From UBA1219 sp045601425 (GTDB lineage Bacteria > Bacteroidota > Bacteroidia > Bacteroidales > P3), in NCBI GenBank assembly GCA_045601425.1, contig JAZRZP010000034.1, positions 62,001-126,000 on the forward strand: 64,000 nucleotides of DNA. Reading direction: 5' to 3'. Position 1 is the first letter of the stretch, and each line of letters opens with the position of its first letter. Positions 43,368-52,050 of the stretch are shown one piece after another. Below the pieces are notes generated by a model that saw only the letters and a program-made list of their open reading frames with translations, was not told the DNA's origin and searched no databases. The translations under genes and the position numbers were made by a program.

Positions 43368-43994
43368 TCAATTGAGTTTTACGCCAAGCAGGTGCATGAA
43401 TTCTTCGCGGGTTTTCGGGTCTTTGATGAACGCACCGGTAAAATCCGACGTCGTGGTTACGGAATTCTGTTTCTGAACACCTCGCATGGACATGCACAGA
43501 TGCTGGGCCTCGATGACCACAGCCACTCCGAGCGGCTGAAGGGTGTTCTGTATGCAGTCCTTGATTTGTCGGGTGAGACGTTCCTGAACCTGCAGGCGTC
43601 GGGCATACGCATCTACTACGCGAGGTATCTTGCTGATACCCACTATTTTACCATTGGGGATATATGCTACATGGGCTTTGCCCACGAAGGGAACCATGTG
43701 GTGTTCGCAAAGAGAGTATATCTCAATGTTCTTCACTACGACCATCTGCTTGTAATCTTCGGTGAACATTGCCGATTTCAGTATGTCTTCAGGGTGCATG
43801 CCGTAGCCCTGAGTAAAAAACTGCATTGCCTTGGCTACCCTCATCGGAGTTGACAGCAGACCTTCACGGTCGGGATCTTCGCCGAGCAGGCCGAGAATTT
43901 CCTTGTAGTGGTACGACAGTTTGTCGAGGGTTTCGGTGTTGAATTTCTCAATTCTACGGTAACCTAATTCTTCATCGTGTGTGTGTTGTTCCAT
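43368..43994 (-). CDS. folE: GTP cyclohydrolase I
   Basis: Catalyses the first step of folate (and queuosine-type precursor) synthesis from GTP. The zinc and active-site motif YSLCEHHMVPFVGKAHVAY is intact, as are the EGLLSTPMRVAKAM and RLQVQERLTRQI segments of the FolE family. It has 208 residues. It is first in a two-gene run with lolA, under a -7 promoter at 44036. Confidence 0.96.
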   Translation of the reverse strand: MEQHTHDEELGYRRIEKFNTETLDKLSYHYKEILGLLGEDPDREGLLSTPMRVAKAMQFFTQGYGMHPEDILKSAMFTEDYKQMVVVKNIEIYSLCEHHMVPFVGKAHVAYIPNGKIVGISKIPRVVDAYARRLQVQERLTRQIKDCIQNTLQPLGVAVVIEAQHLCMSMRGVQKQNSVTTTSDFTGAFIKDPKTREEFMHLLGVKLN

Positions 43995-44035
43995 TTTGTG
44001 CGTGTTGCTTTATTTTTTTGTCGGAAAAAGATTTG

Positions 44036-44043
44036 CAAAATTA
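44036..44043 (-). promoter_or_regulatory. -7 promoter element for folE-lolA
   Basis: Minus strand TAATTTTG, 41 bases upstream of the folE ATG. Confidence 0.62.
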
Positions 44044-44229
44044 CGAAAAAAAATCCGAAATTCGGCTGTGAAGTTTAATTTTGATAAAGTTTGAGCAATG
44101 GCGTGGAATCCGGCAATGGCACATGGTGTCGTCCGGATAGTCTGGTTCGGTTCCGGATCCGGGGGTTGTCCATGGAAAGATATTGCTTGCATTTTCTTTG
44201 TCCATTATTTTTTGTTTTATCCAGATACC

Positions 44230-45405
44230 TTATTCAACGTATAGCAAAAGACCTTTCAGATACTCGCCTTCTGGGTGAAAGATGCTTACAGGGTGGTCGA
44301 TTGCATGAGGCAAATGTTTGACAATGCGGACGTTGCGGTGTGCATTGGCAGCCGAAGAGAAAACCATTGTCTGGAAATCCTCTTTGCTTACAGCCTGCGA
44401 ACACGAGAAGGTGAAAAGCAGGCCACCGTGTTTTATTTTTTCCAGAGCCTTCTGATTGATGTTTTTGTAGCCTTTTAGTCCCTGTTGCAAATTGCGGTGG
44501 TTCTTGGCAAAGGCAGGCGGATCGAGAATTATGATGTCGAAATTTTCGTCAATGCCGTTGAGGTAGGACAGCACATCATCGGCGACGCTCTTGTGGGGAG
44601 CGTTTTCGAAATTCATCTCCACGTTTCGGTTGCAGAGTGCTATTGCCTTTTTTGAAATGTCAACCGTTTCGACGTACTGGGCACCGCCCCGCAGGGCCGA
44701 CAGCGAGAATCCGCCCGTGTACCCGAAAGTGTTCAGGACACGTTTGCCTTTTGCAAGTTTTTTGAGCAGCTGACGGTTTTCACGCTGGTCAATGAAGAAT
44801 CCCGTTTTCTGGGCTTCGAAGAAATTTATGAGCATGCGGTTCCCGTCTTCCGAAATTTCCCATTCAGCGGAGGGTTCGCCGAAAATGTATCCGTCGGTGC
44901 AGTTGCCCGATGGTAGGGTGGAGGAGCTTTTGTCGAAAACCGCAGAGAGCCGGTCTCCCAGCAGATCCTGCAGTATGTTCACGAAAGTCCCGAATTCGCG
45001 GTGCATTCCTTCCGAGTGAGCTTGGAGTACAACGGTGCCGTTGTAGAAATCGGCAATGAGTCCGGGCATGCAGTCGCCTTCACCGTTTATGAGCCGGAAT
45101 ACGTTTGTGTCGGGATTATCGAAGAATCCGAATTTTCTGCGGTAGGCGATGGCAGACGAAAGGCGTTCTTTCCAAAAGTCGAGGTTTACGGGTTCGTCGC
45201 GGAAGGTGAGGATTTTCACCATGATGCTGTCGTTCTGGAAATGGCCTTTTGCAAGGAAATTTCCGTCGCAGTCGTGTATTTCAACGATGTCGCCTTCGGC
45301 AGGTTTGCCCAAGGATTTGTTTATGGCACCCGAGAATACCCACGGGTGTCGGCGGTACAGGGATTTCTCCTTGCCTTTTTTCAGTATCAGAACCGGATTT
45401 TTCAT
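44230..45405 (-). CDS. rlmI: RlmI-like 23S rRNA (cytosine-C5) methyltransferase
   Basis: A 391-residue protein with an N-terminal PUA-like domain (LKKGKEKSLYRRHPWVFSGAI) and a Rossmann methyltransferase domain: FFIDQRENR, the SAM motif VLNTFGYTGGFSL, LDPPAFAKNH and FTFSCSQAVS. This order is that of RlmI, which methylates C1962 of 23S rRNA in Escherichia coli. It lies downstream of the kamA terminator; no clear promoter of its own was found in the short gap. Confidence 0.88.
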   Translation of the reverse strand: MKNPVLILKKGKEKSLYRRHPWVFSGAINKSLGKPAEGDIVEIHDCDGNFLAKGHFQNDSIMVKILTFRDEPVNLDFWKERLSSAIAYRRKFGFFDNPDTNVFRLINGEGDCMPGLIADFYNGTVVLQAHSEGMHREFGTFVNILQDLLGDRLSAVFDKSSSTLPSGNCTDGYIFGEPSAEWEISEDGNRMLINFFEAQKTGFFIDQRENRQLLKKLAKGKRVLNTFGYTGGFSLSALRGGAQYVETVDISKKAIALCNRNVEMNFENAPHKSVADDVLSYLNGIDENFDIIILDPPAFAKNHRNLQQGLKGYKNINQKALEKIKHGGLLFTFSCSQAVSKEDFQTMVFSSAANAHRNVRIVKHLPHAIDHPVSIFHPEGEYLKGLLLYVE

Positions 45406-45412
45406 GAGTTTT

Positions 45413-45452
45413 CAGAAAAAAAGAGGGCAGACTTTTTTCAATGCTGCCCTCC
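45413..45452 (-). terminator. terminator after kamA
   Basis: Minus strand GAGGGCAG / CTGCCCTC stem followed by a run of seven T. Confidence 0.88.
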
Positions 45453-45473
45453 ATAAGGTATATTGACAATTTT

Positions 45474-46721
45474 TTATTTCTTGTTGCGTTCCTTGCGGGC
45501 CAGATGGCTTGGTTCGAGAGCCATGCGGTCGGTTTCGAGAAGCGAAGCAACGCCTTCGTCGATTTTCTTTTTGTTTTCGCAATCGATGCAGCGGCATTCT
45601 TCAACGTAATCCGTCGGTTCGGTGTAAGTTGTGATTACGCCTTCGAAGTTGCGCAAGATTACCTTGTTGGGGCTCTGCGATATTACATAGTTCGGCATGA
45701 CGGGAGTTTTTCCGCCACCGCCGGGAGCGTCAACGACGAAAGTGGGAACGGCATATCCGGAAGTGTGTCCGCGGAGGTTTTCGATGATTTCGATGCCTTT
45801 TGATACGGGAGTGCGGAAATGTTCCAGACCCATGGAGAGGTCGCACTGGTAGATATAGTACGGACGAACTCTGTTTTTTACCAGAAGGTGCATGAGGCGT
45901 TTCATTACATGAACGCAGTCGTTTACGCCGCGGAGCAATACAGTCTGGTTGCCCAGAGGAATACCAGCATCGGCAAGGCGGGCGAGTGCTTCGGAAGCTT
46001 CGGGAGTGAATTCGTTGGGGTGGTTGAAGTGGGTGTTCATCCAAATCGGGTGATATTTCTTGAGCATGTTCACGAGTTCGGGAGTGATGCGCTGCGGGCA
46101 TACAACGGGTGTACGGCTTCCCAGACGGACTATTTCGACGTGAGGTATTGCACGGAGACGCTGTATGATGTATTCCAGACGCTGGTCGCTTACCATGAGG
46201 GCGTCGCCACCCGAAAGGAGGACGTCACGTACGCTTGGAGTCTTTTCTATGTAGGCGAGGCATTTTTCAATGCGTTCCGACGGGGAATCGGTGTCCTTCT
46301 GGCCGGCGAAACGGCGGCGTGTGCAGTGACGGCAGTACATGGAGCACTGGTCGGTGATGAGGAAGAGTACGCGGTCCGGATAACGGTGTGTAAGTCCGGG
46401 AGCAGGGGAGTCTTCGTCTTCGTGAAGCGGGTCGAGGAGGTCGGCGGCTGCTATGTGAGTCTCGCTGCCTGTCGGTACTGCCTGCCGGCGTATTGGGTCG
46501 TTGGGGTCGTTGGGGTCTATCAGGCTGATGTAGTACGGAGTGATGGCCATACGGAATTTTGCCAGTGCCTTGGCAACGCCTTCTTCCTCTTCGGCGGAGA
46601 GATTTACATATTTCTTCAGGTCTTCGAGAGTCTCGATTCTGTTTTTAACCTGCCATTTCCAGTCGTTCCACTGTTCGTCGGTAACGTTGGGAAAAAGCTC
46701 TTTTCTTCTGTTAACTTGCAT
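45474..46721 (-). CDS. kamA: L-lysine 2,3-aminomutase
   Basis: A radical SAM, PLP-dependent enzyme that converts L-lysine to L-beta-lysine. From the ATG at 46721 it has 415 residues. The cluster cysteines are Cys126, Cys130 and Cys133 in QCSMYCRHC, and the PLP-lysine motif DAPGGGGKTPVMP is intact near residue 335. The QTVLLRGVND and YYIYQCDLSMG blocks are classic KamA. A start at 46826 in the same frame lies upstream of the -7 element at 46796 and is excluded. No other lysine-fermentation genes are adjacent, so the product's fate (fermentation or beta-lysine use) is not visible here. The short EpmB-type paralogue is less likely because of length and the C-terminal CRCIDCE tail. Confidence 0.94.
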   Translation of the reverse strand: MQVNRRKELFPNVTDEQWNDWKWQVKNRIETLEDLKKYVNLSAEEEEGVAKALAKFRMAITPYYISLIDPNDPNDPIRRQAVPTGSETHIAAADLLDPLHEDEDSPAPGLTHRYPDRVLFLITDQCSMYCRHCTRRRFAGQKDTDSPSERIEKCLAYIEKTPSVRDVLLSGGDALMVSDQRLEYIIQRLRAIPHVEIVRLGSRTPVVCPQRITPELVNMLKKYHPIWMNTHFNHPNEFTPEASEALARLADAGIPLGNQTVLLRGVNDCVHVMKRLMHLLVKNRVRPYYIYQCDLSMGLEHFRTPVSKGIEIIENLRGHTSGYAVPTFVVDAPGGGGKTPVMPNYVISQSPNKVILRNFEGVITTYTEPTDYVEECRCIDCENKKKIDEGVASLLETDRMALEPSHLARKERNKK

Positions 46722-46795
46722 GTCGTTACGTGTTTTTATTTGTTTTTTATTGATTATCAGTTTGATATGCTTTTGTAGGTTGCAAAAAGCAACTG

Positions 46796-46803
46796 CAAAT
46801 GTA
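46796..46803 (-). promoter_or_regulatory. -7 promoter element for kamA
   Basis: Minus strand TACATTTG, 75 bases upstream of the kamA ATG. Confidence 0.6.
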
Positions 46804-46940
46804 CGAATTTTTTTTTGATTATGCAAATATATTGCTCAAAAGATTATATTGTAGATTCCGGCACAAAGAGAAACCTGCAAATGTAAAAAATTCCGGCGGA
46901 AAGGCAAAAAACGGAGATTCCCGAATGATTTTCGGATTGT

Positions 46941-47195
46941 TCATTCCACCACGATTTTGCATACCGTCTCGCCGTCTTTTCCTGAAAGACAGCAGGAGTA
47001 CATACTTGCCGGCAGGTCTTTCACAGGCAGGGTGAATGTTCCCTATTCGGGCAGATGCACGGTTTTTACGGTTGCGCCCATGCTGTTTATGAGTTGCAGC
47101 GACTTGAACCTTTGCCCGAGAAAATCTATGGTGACATTATCCTTTGCAGGGTAGATGAGGATTTTCTGCGGTTCTTGGTTGGGAGCGGTGATGAA
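46941..47195 (-). pseudogene. remnant of a type IX secretion C-terminal sorting domain with in-frame stop
   Basis: The minus strand encodes a recognisable type A T9SS tail: KILIYPAKDNVTIDF, LQLINSMGATVKTVHLPE, then a TAG stop at 47043-47045, then in the same frame GTFTLPVKDLPASMYS and GKDGETVCKIVVE ending at a TGA at 46941. A normal tail would have YPNPAKD; two residues are missing here. No cargo protein body precedes it: upstream lies the terminator hairpin of the neighbouring gene. It is a decayed 3' end of a former secreted protein. Confidence 0.8.
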
Positions 47196-47226
47196 AATGG
47201 CGTTGCAACATCCTTGCAACGCCATT
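47196..47226 (-). terminator. terminator hairpin after the 154-residue secreted protein gene
   Basis: A perfect 13-base stem AATGGCGTTGCAA / TTGCAACGCCATT with 5-base loop and a short T tract on the minus strand. Confidence 0.72.
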
Positions 47227-47267
47227 GCGGTTTATCTGCAGAAAATGATTTTAATCAGTTTCGGATT

Positions 47268-47732
47268 TTATTTGAATTTTTCCAAACATTCCGGCCATTG
47301 CTCTGCAGGAAATTCCTCTCCATTTATACCAACTTTTACAAGGGTTCCATCTTTGTAGGTATTGGCAATTTCCAGATATTTGCCATGATAGAGCATTTTT
47401 CCGACAAACGTTCCATCGGGAATGACATTAGATTCAAAATTTGTGGTTAAATTTTTATCGTTATTATCCATTTTATCTCTTTCCCCATTTATTGTGGTTG
47501 AACCATCTTTGTTTTTGTGCATGTCTGTGATAGTCCAACCGTCTGCTTTTAACTCTTTTATCTTGTCCGCAAGCTCTGCTTTGGTAACAGTTACAGTAAT
47601 TTTTTCCTTTGCTTTTTCTTTGTCAAAAGCATTTTTTTCCATTTTGGCAATAGAGACATCCTTGATTTCTTGTGCTGTAGCATAAGCACTAATTCCAATG
47701 CCTGTAAGCAATATTAAAACTATTTTTTTCAT
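47268..47732 (-). CDS. small secreted protein of unknown function
   Basis: I do not recognise this family. It encodes 154 residues with a signal peptide (IVLILLTGIGISAYATAQ), a Lys/Glu-rich helical region with KMEKNAFDKEKAKEKITVTVTK, and a beta-rich second half (VGKMLYHGKYLEIANTYKDG and VKVGINGEEFPAEQWPE). It is probably periplasmic. It is more AT-rich than its neighbours and is followed by a strong hairpin. The next small gene upstream ends 15 bases before it, so the two may be co-transcribed. Confidence 0.6.
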   Translation of the reverse strand: MKKIVLILLTGIGISAYATAQEIKDVSIAKMEKNAFDKEKAKEKITVTVTKAELADKIKELKADGWTITDMHKNKDGSTTINGERDKMDNNDKNLTTNFESNVIPDGTFVGKMLYHGKYLEIANTYKDGTLVKVGINGEEFPAEQWPECLEKFK

Positions 47733-47747
47733 ATTAATTTATTTTTG

Positions 47748-48239
47748 TTATTCGTAAAAGCAATTTCCATTTTCATTATAATATCCGTAATATATGGTAT
47801 ACACAACCCTTGTACCAAAGCCAGAAAATGATGATTCTATTGTTCTTACCATTTCCACACAAGGATATTTTTCATAAAGTTGGTCATATATTCCATATAC
47901 ATCCATTTCAATGCTCGTTGTTATTGAACCTGCCATTGTTCCTATGTATTGTAGGATCATTTTTGTATCCTCGCCCCGCACCTTCCGGCAATTCTCCGGC
48001 CCGGGGCTGCACTTTTCGAGGTAGTGCCGTTTGCCGTCGGGTTTTGACTTGAGAATTTCGGGCAGGAAATTTTTTCCGTTTCCGGAGAATTTTTTTTCGT
48101 TTCCGTACTGAAAAATAGAAAAAACAACTTCAAAGAACGCGAAAAATGCAGAAAAAAAGTGCCTTTCAAGATAGCTTATAATCTTGATGGGGGGTAATTC
48201 TCTAAAAGTCAGTAAGTTACAAAGATTTATCTTTCGCAT
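47748..48239 (-). CDS. hypothetical protein, start uncertain
   Basis: Not recognised. The credible coding part is the last about 70 codons from an ATG at 47960 (MILQYIGTMAGSITTSIEMD), with a Tyr-rich end (VVYTIYYGYYNENGNCF). The same frame stays open upstream to an ATG at 48239, giving 163 residues, and to 48293, which is excluded because a -7 element lies at 48263-48270. The upstream part contains a GC-rich stretch (LKSKPDGKRHYLEKCSPGPE) unlike the AT-rich surroundings and may be a remnant of something else fused in. Treat the N-terminus as unresolved. Confidence 0.35.
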   Translation of the reverse strand: MRKINLCNLLTFRELPPIKIISYLERHFFSAFFAFFEVVFSIFQYGNEKKFSGNGKNFLPEILKSKPDGKRHYLEKCSPGPENCRKVRGEDTKMILQYIGTMAGSITTSIEMDVYGIYDQLYEKYPCVEMVRTIESSFSGFGTRVVYTIYYGYYNENGNCFYE

Positions 48240-48262
48240 TTTCTGTCTGTTCGATTTCACGG

Positions 48263-48270
48263 CAAAGTTA
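48263..48270 (-). promoter_or_regulatory. -7 promoter element upstream of the two small unknown genes
   Basis: Minus strand TAACTTTG. Confidence 0.5.
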
Positions 48271-48343
48271 CAAAACTTTTTCCAAAAATGCAAGTGGTGA
48301 GGAAAAAATCATTTTTGCAAAATCAGCTTTCCAGTGTGGAAAT

Positions 48344-48377
48344 AAAAAAAACGAAGTCGCCGTAAGGTAACTTCGTT
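48344..48377 (-). terminator. terminator after the SulP transporter gene
   Basis: Minus strand AACGAAGT / ACTTCGTT stem with a run of eight T. Confidence 0.82.
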
Positions 48378-48403
48378 ACAATGGAAAACATCAGTCTTGT
48401 TTT

Positions 48404-50098
48404 TTATTCAAGCGTTTTCAGAAATTCGGTGCAGTCCTCAAAAGTTTTGAAAGTGTGTTTTTCGGGTACAATAAGAGGTATCACGTTCATGGTTTTGAGC
48501 ATGTACATGGGTTGAGGCTGGATGATGGTCATGAGTACCATGATGCCCTGATTCTGAAGGTCTTTGATGGCGGTTTCCATGGCATAAAGTCCGGACTGAT
48601 CCATAAAGGAAACCAGCCGCATGCGGATAATTACGATTTTTGCGGTGTCAGGGACATCGTGCATGACTTCCTGAAAGCGAGTTATGGAGCCGAAGAATAT
48701 CGGGCCGTTGAGTCGCTGGATGTAAATCTTGTGGCGGATTCCGTCGGGAATGCCGCCTTCGTCGTTCCAAGGGCTTTCCTTGTCGAAGTTGGTCAGTTCC
48801 GAAGAGCTGTAGCCGCCTTCCACGAGGTCGCTGGCACGTTTCATGAACAGCACGCAAGCTATCACCATGCCGATTCCTACGGCTGTGAGCAGGTCAACGA
48901 ATACGGTGAGGGCAAATACCACGATGAGTACGAATGCGTCGGCACGTGGTATCTTGAACAGGTCGCGGAATCCCTTGAAGTCGATGATTCCCCAGCCTAC
49001 ACTGATGAGTATGCCTGCCAGTACCGAAAGCGGAACGTATTTTACCAGACTGCCCAGACCGAGCAGTATGGCGAGCAGCAGGGCAGCGTGGACCATTCCC
49101 GAAATTTGGGTGCGTCCGCCGCTTTTCACGTTGACAACAGTTCTCATTGTGGCTCCGGCTCCGACGATGCCTCCGAAAAGTCCGCTTATCATGTTGCCAA
49201 TGCCTTGTCCGATGAGTTCTTTGTTGCTGTTGTGTTTGGTTTTGGTAATGTTGTCAGCAACGACGGAAGTCAGCAGCGTGTCTATGCTGCCGAGTCCGGC
49301 GAGCGTGAGACCCGGAATGAGAGCCTGTTTGATCATCAGACCCCAGTCAAGGCCGTCAAGCGAAATGCCTTCCTTGGCAAAGAACGGCAGTGGCAGTCCG
49401 CTCGGAATGTTTCCGATGGTAAGGTTTTCGGGCAGGTTGCAGAAAAGCGAAATCACCGTCATGGCAACGAGTGCCACCAAGGTTGCCGGTATTTTTTTCG
49501 TAATGAGCGGAAAAAGGTAGATGATGGCTACCGTGCCGAGTCCTAAAATCAGGGAAATCGTTGATATTCCGTTCATTGCACGTTCGGGGAGTTTTGCGAT
49601 CATGTCAACGACCAGTACCGGCGATTTGAGACCGATGAGCGGGTATATCTGCTGCAGGATTATGATGATGCCTATTCCGCTCATGAATCCGGAGAGCACA
49701 GGGTAGGGGATGTAGCGTACGTATTTTCCTATTTTTATGATTCCGAAAACAATCTGGAAAATGCCGCAGAATATTCCGGCCATGGACATGGTGATGATAA
49801 CCGAAGCGAAGGAACTGCTTGCGGCCCAAGCACCGGAGATGAGCGAGGCCATGATTACGGTCATCGGGCCTGTGGGGCCGCTAATTTGTGAGTGTGTGCC
49901 GCCGAACAGTGCGGCGAAGAATCCGAGGAGCGCGGCTCCTATGAGTCCGGCAAGTGCTCCCATAGAGCTAGCTTCGGGAGATTCTATTCCACCAAATGCC
50001 TGTATGCCGAATGCCAAGGCAAGAGGAAGGGCTACAATGCCTGCCGTAATGCCTCCAAATATGTCACCTCTGATGTTCTTTGTTGATATGAAACTCAT
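48404..50098 (-). CDS. SulP-family inorganic anion transporter with STAS domain
   Basis: A 564-residue inner-membrane transporter with ten or more helices and a C-terminal cytoplasmic STAS domain from about residue 440 (KIYIQRLNGPIFFGSITRF, then SFMDQSGLYAMETAI). The SulP signatures AGIVALPLALAFGI, QISGPTGPMTVIM and TRTVVNVKSGGRTQISGMV-like motifs are present (here ATMRTVVNVKSGGRTQ). Substrate could be sulphate, bicarbonate or another anion. It is monocistronic, with its own promoter and terminator. Confidence 0.9.
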   Translation of the reverse strand: MSFISTKNIRGDIFGGITAGIVALPLALAFGIQAFGGIESPEASSMGALAGLIGAALLGFFAALFGGTHSQISGPTGPMTVIMASLISGAWAASSSFASVIITMSMAGIFCGIFQIVFGIIKIGKYVRYIPYPVLSGFMSGIGIIIILQQIYPLIGLKSPVLVVDMIAKLPERAMNGISTISLILGLGTVAIIYLFPLITKKIPATLVALVAMTVISLFCNLPENLTIGNIPSGLPLPFFAKEGISLDGLDWGLMIKQALIPGLTLAGLGSIDTLLTSVVADNITKTKHNSNKELIGQGIGNMISGLFGGIVGAGATMRTVVNVKSGGRTQISGMVHAALLLAILLGLGSLVKYVPLSVLAGILISVGWGIIDFKGFRDLFKIPRADAFVLIVVFALTVFVDLLTAVGIGMVIACVLFMKRASDLVEGGYSSSELTNFDKESPWNDEGGIPDGIRHKIYIQRLNGPIFFGSITRFQEVMHDVPDTAKIVIIRMRLVSFMDQSGLYAMETAIKDLQNQGIMVLMTIIQPQPMYMLKTMNVIPLIVPEKHTFKTFEDCTEFLKTLE

Positions 50099-50153
50099 AT
50101 AAAATATTGATTTACTTTGTTTTAAACTGTTTTTACATAAAAATTTGAAAGTG

Positions 50154-50161
50154 CAAAATTA
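50154..50161 (-). promoter_or_regulatory. -7 promoter element for the SulP gene
   Basis: Minus strand TAATTTTG, 55 bases upstream of the start codon. Confidence 0.62.
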
Positions 50162-50223
50162 CGAATTTTTTTCCGATATGCAAAGTGTTTCCGCGTTATT
50201 ATTTTTACGAGAGTGTCGGGAAC

Positions 50224-50257
50224 AAAAAAAAGAACGGCAGGAAACGCCGTTCTTTTG
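50224..50257 (-). terminator. terminator after dnaN
   Basis: AAAAGAACGGC / GCCGTTCTTTT stem with 7-base loop and minus-strand T-run. Confidence 0.88.
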
Positions 50258-50285
50258 AATTTCTAAACGATCAGAAAAAATCAAA

Positions 50286-51431
50286 TCAACTGTTGGCCAG
50301 CATTACCGGCATAACGAGCATGAGTATGTCTTCTTTGGCGTTTTCGTCATCGACGATTGGGCTCAACAGACCGGCACGGCTCGGGTGTGACAGGTTCATT
50401 ACGATGTTTTCGGAGTCGATGTTCTGGAGCATTTCCATCAGGAATTTGCCATTGAAACCGATGTCCATGGGTTCGCCGTCGTATTCGCATTTCAGCCGTT
50501 CGCGGGCACTGTTGGAGTAGTCGGGGTCTTCGGCAGTGATAATGATTTCCCTGCTGTTGGTCTTGATGCGGACCTGATGTGTGGTCTGGCTTGCGAAAAC
50601 CATCATGCGTCGGAGCGAGTTCAGGAACATTTCTCTGTCCAAAGTCAGGTGGTAGGGACTTTCCTTCGGAATGGCGGCTTCGTAGGCGGGGTATTTGCCA
50701 TCGACGAGGCGGCAGGCGATGAACATGTTCTCGAAAGAGAAGAATACGTTTGTGTTGTTGAATTCCACTTCCACGTCGCAATCTTCCTTGTGAGATGCGA
50801 GTATGTTTTTTACGAGGATTATCGGTTTTTTTGCGAAGATGAAATTCTTGGTTTCATCGGAAACGATGTCGAGGCGGCGGTAGCGTACGAGGCGCAGTGC
50901 GTCGGTGGCTACGAACGTGGTTCCTTCGGGGGTGAGTTCGCAGTAAATGCCCATCATTGTCGGACGCATGTCGTCGCTGCCTGTTGCGAAAACGGTTTTG
51001 CCGATGGCGTTTACCAGTACAGAGGCAGGAATTACGATTTTCGATGTCTCGCCTTTCTGTATCATTGTGGGGAATGTTTCCGGATTCTGGCCTGCGATGT
51101 CGTATTTTCCGTCGCTTGAAATGATTTGTATGGAGAAACTGCTTGCTTCAACGGCGAAGGTTATGGATTCGTCACCCATGTTGCGGAGCATGTCCAGCAG
51201 CATTCTTGCGGGAACGGCGATTTCGGTGCAGTTGTCCACTATTTCTGCTTCTTCGAGTTCTATTTTGGTTACAATGGTGTTTTCCAAATCGGTGGCTCTT
51301 ATGGTAAGAGTTTTGCCGTCCAGAGAAAAATGGAAGCAGCTGATAATCGGAACTTGGTTGTTGGGTGTCAATACACCGCTCAATGCTTGCAAGTGTCTTG
51401 CAAAATTCTGACTGTTTATTATGAATTTCAT
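50286..51431 (-). CDS. dnaN: DNA polymerase III beta clamp
   Basis: The ring-shaped processivity factor of the replicative polymerase. The three clamp domains are recognisable: FIINSQNFARHLQALSGVL at the start, the FATGSDDMRPTMMGIYCEL turn in the middle, and the C-terminal LMLVMPVMLANS in place of the usual MPMR ending. The length is 381 residues. In this genome it is not next to dnaA; it is a single-gene unit with a promoter at 51474 and a terminator at 50224. Confidence 0.95.
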   Translation of the reverse strand: MKFIINSQNFARHLQALSGVLTPNNQVPIISCFHFSLDGKTLTIRATDLENTIVTKIELEEAEIVDNCTEIAVPARMLLDMLRNMGDESITFAVEASSFSIQIISSDGKYDIAGQNPETFPTMIQKGETSKIVIPASVLVNAIGKTVFATGSDDMRPTMMGIYCELTPEGTTFVATDALRLVRYRRLDIVSDETKNFIFAKKPIILVKNILASHKEDCDVEVEFNNTNVFFSFENMFIACRLVDGKYPAYEAAIPKESPYHLTLDREMFLNSLRRMMVFASQTTHQVRIKTNSREIIITAEDPDYSNSARERLKCEYDGEPMDIGFNGKFLMEMLQNIDSENIVMNLSHPSRAGLLSPIVDDENAKEDILMLVMPVMLANS

Positions 51432-51473
51432 CGTGTGTTATGTTTTTTTCGTTAATTTGGAAAATTCGATTTG

Positions 51474-51481
51474 CAAAGTTA
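51474..51481 (-). promoter_or_regulatory. -7 promoter element for dnaN
   Basis: Minus strand TAACTTTG, 42 bases upstream of the start codon. Confidence 0.62.
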
Positions 51482-51538
51482 GGAATTTTTTTTTGTCTGT
51501 GAAAAAAATAGTTTGTTTTTTTTTCAACAAATTGTTAA

Positions 51539-52045
51539 TTACTCGGCCGTACCGTTTTGGGAGCGGTGCTCTTCAACGTAGTTCTTGACTTGGCCTATTA
51601 CCATGTTGCCTGCTTTTTCGACGGGTTTGTAAAGGATGGAGTTTTCCTTGGTTTCGGCGGTTAAGAGTTTTTCTTCGAAATCGATGTATGTTATGTAGTA
51701 GAGCAGTACGCTGAGTATACATACGCATTTCAGCATGCCGAAGGTGGCTCCTGCCAGTTTGTTCAGTATGTTGAGCTTCAGCATTTTCATGACACTGTCG
51801 GCGAATTTGCCAACAAAGTACGAGAGTACTACCACTGCAACGAATGTGATGAAGAATGCCACAAGTACTGACGTGGAGCCGTCGAAACCGAGCAGTTCTG
51901 AAACGAAAGTGGAGAAGTGAATTGCTGCGAAGATTCCCAGAACAAGTCCTGCAAGGGCGGCAAGTTCATATACCAGTCCCTTGCGGAAACCTTTGTAGAT
52001 GAAGAAACAGAGCGGTATTGCCAGAAAAATGTCCAGAATTGTCAT
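51539..52045 (-). CDS. CvpA-family membrane protein
   Basis: A 168-residue inner-membrane protein from the ATG at 52045 (MTILDIFLAIPLCFFIYKG). Four hydrophobic helices and the FRKGLVYELAALAGLVLG segment identify the CvpA (colicin V production) family; no mechanism is firmly established. The longer frame from 52183 would overlap most of the dnaJ 3' end and is rejected. It starts five bases after the dnaJ stop and is last in the ostA-grpE-dnaJ-cvpA run. Confidence 0.82.
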   Translation of the reverse strand: MTILDIFLAIPLCFFIYKGFRKGLVYELAALAGLVLGIFAAIHFSTFVSELLGFDGSTSVLVAFFITFVAVVVLSYFVGKFADSVMKMLKLNILNKLAGATFGMLKCVCILSVLLYYITYIDFEEKLLTAETKENSILYKPVEKAGNMVIGQVKNYVEEHRSQNGTAE

Positions 52046-52050
52046 GCGAA

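Noticed and set aside
44150..44173. GGATCCGG-type hairpin as an rlmI terminator
   Set aside because: The stem is short and imperfect and no T-run follows on the minus strand.
46722..46826. 35-residue N-terminal extension of KamA
   Set aside because: It starts upstream of the kamA -7 element and is rich in Lys/Ile/Asn, unlike the family N-terminus.
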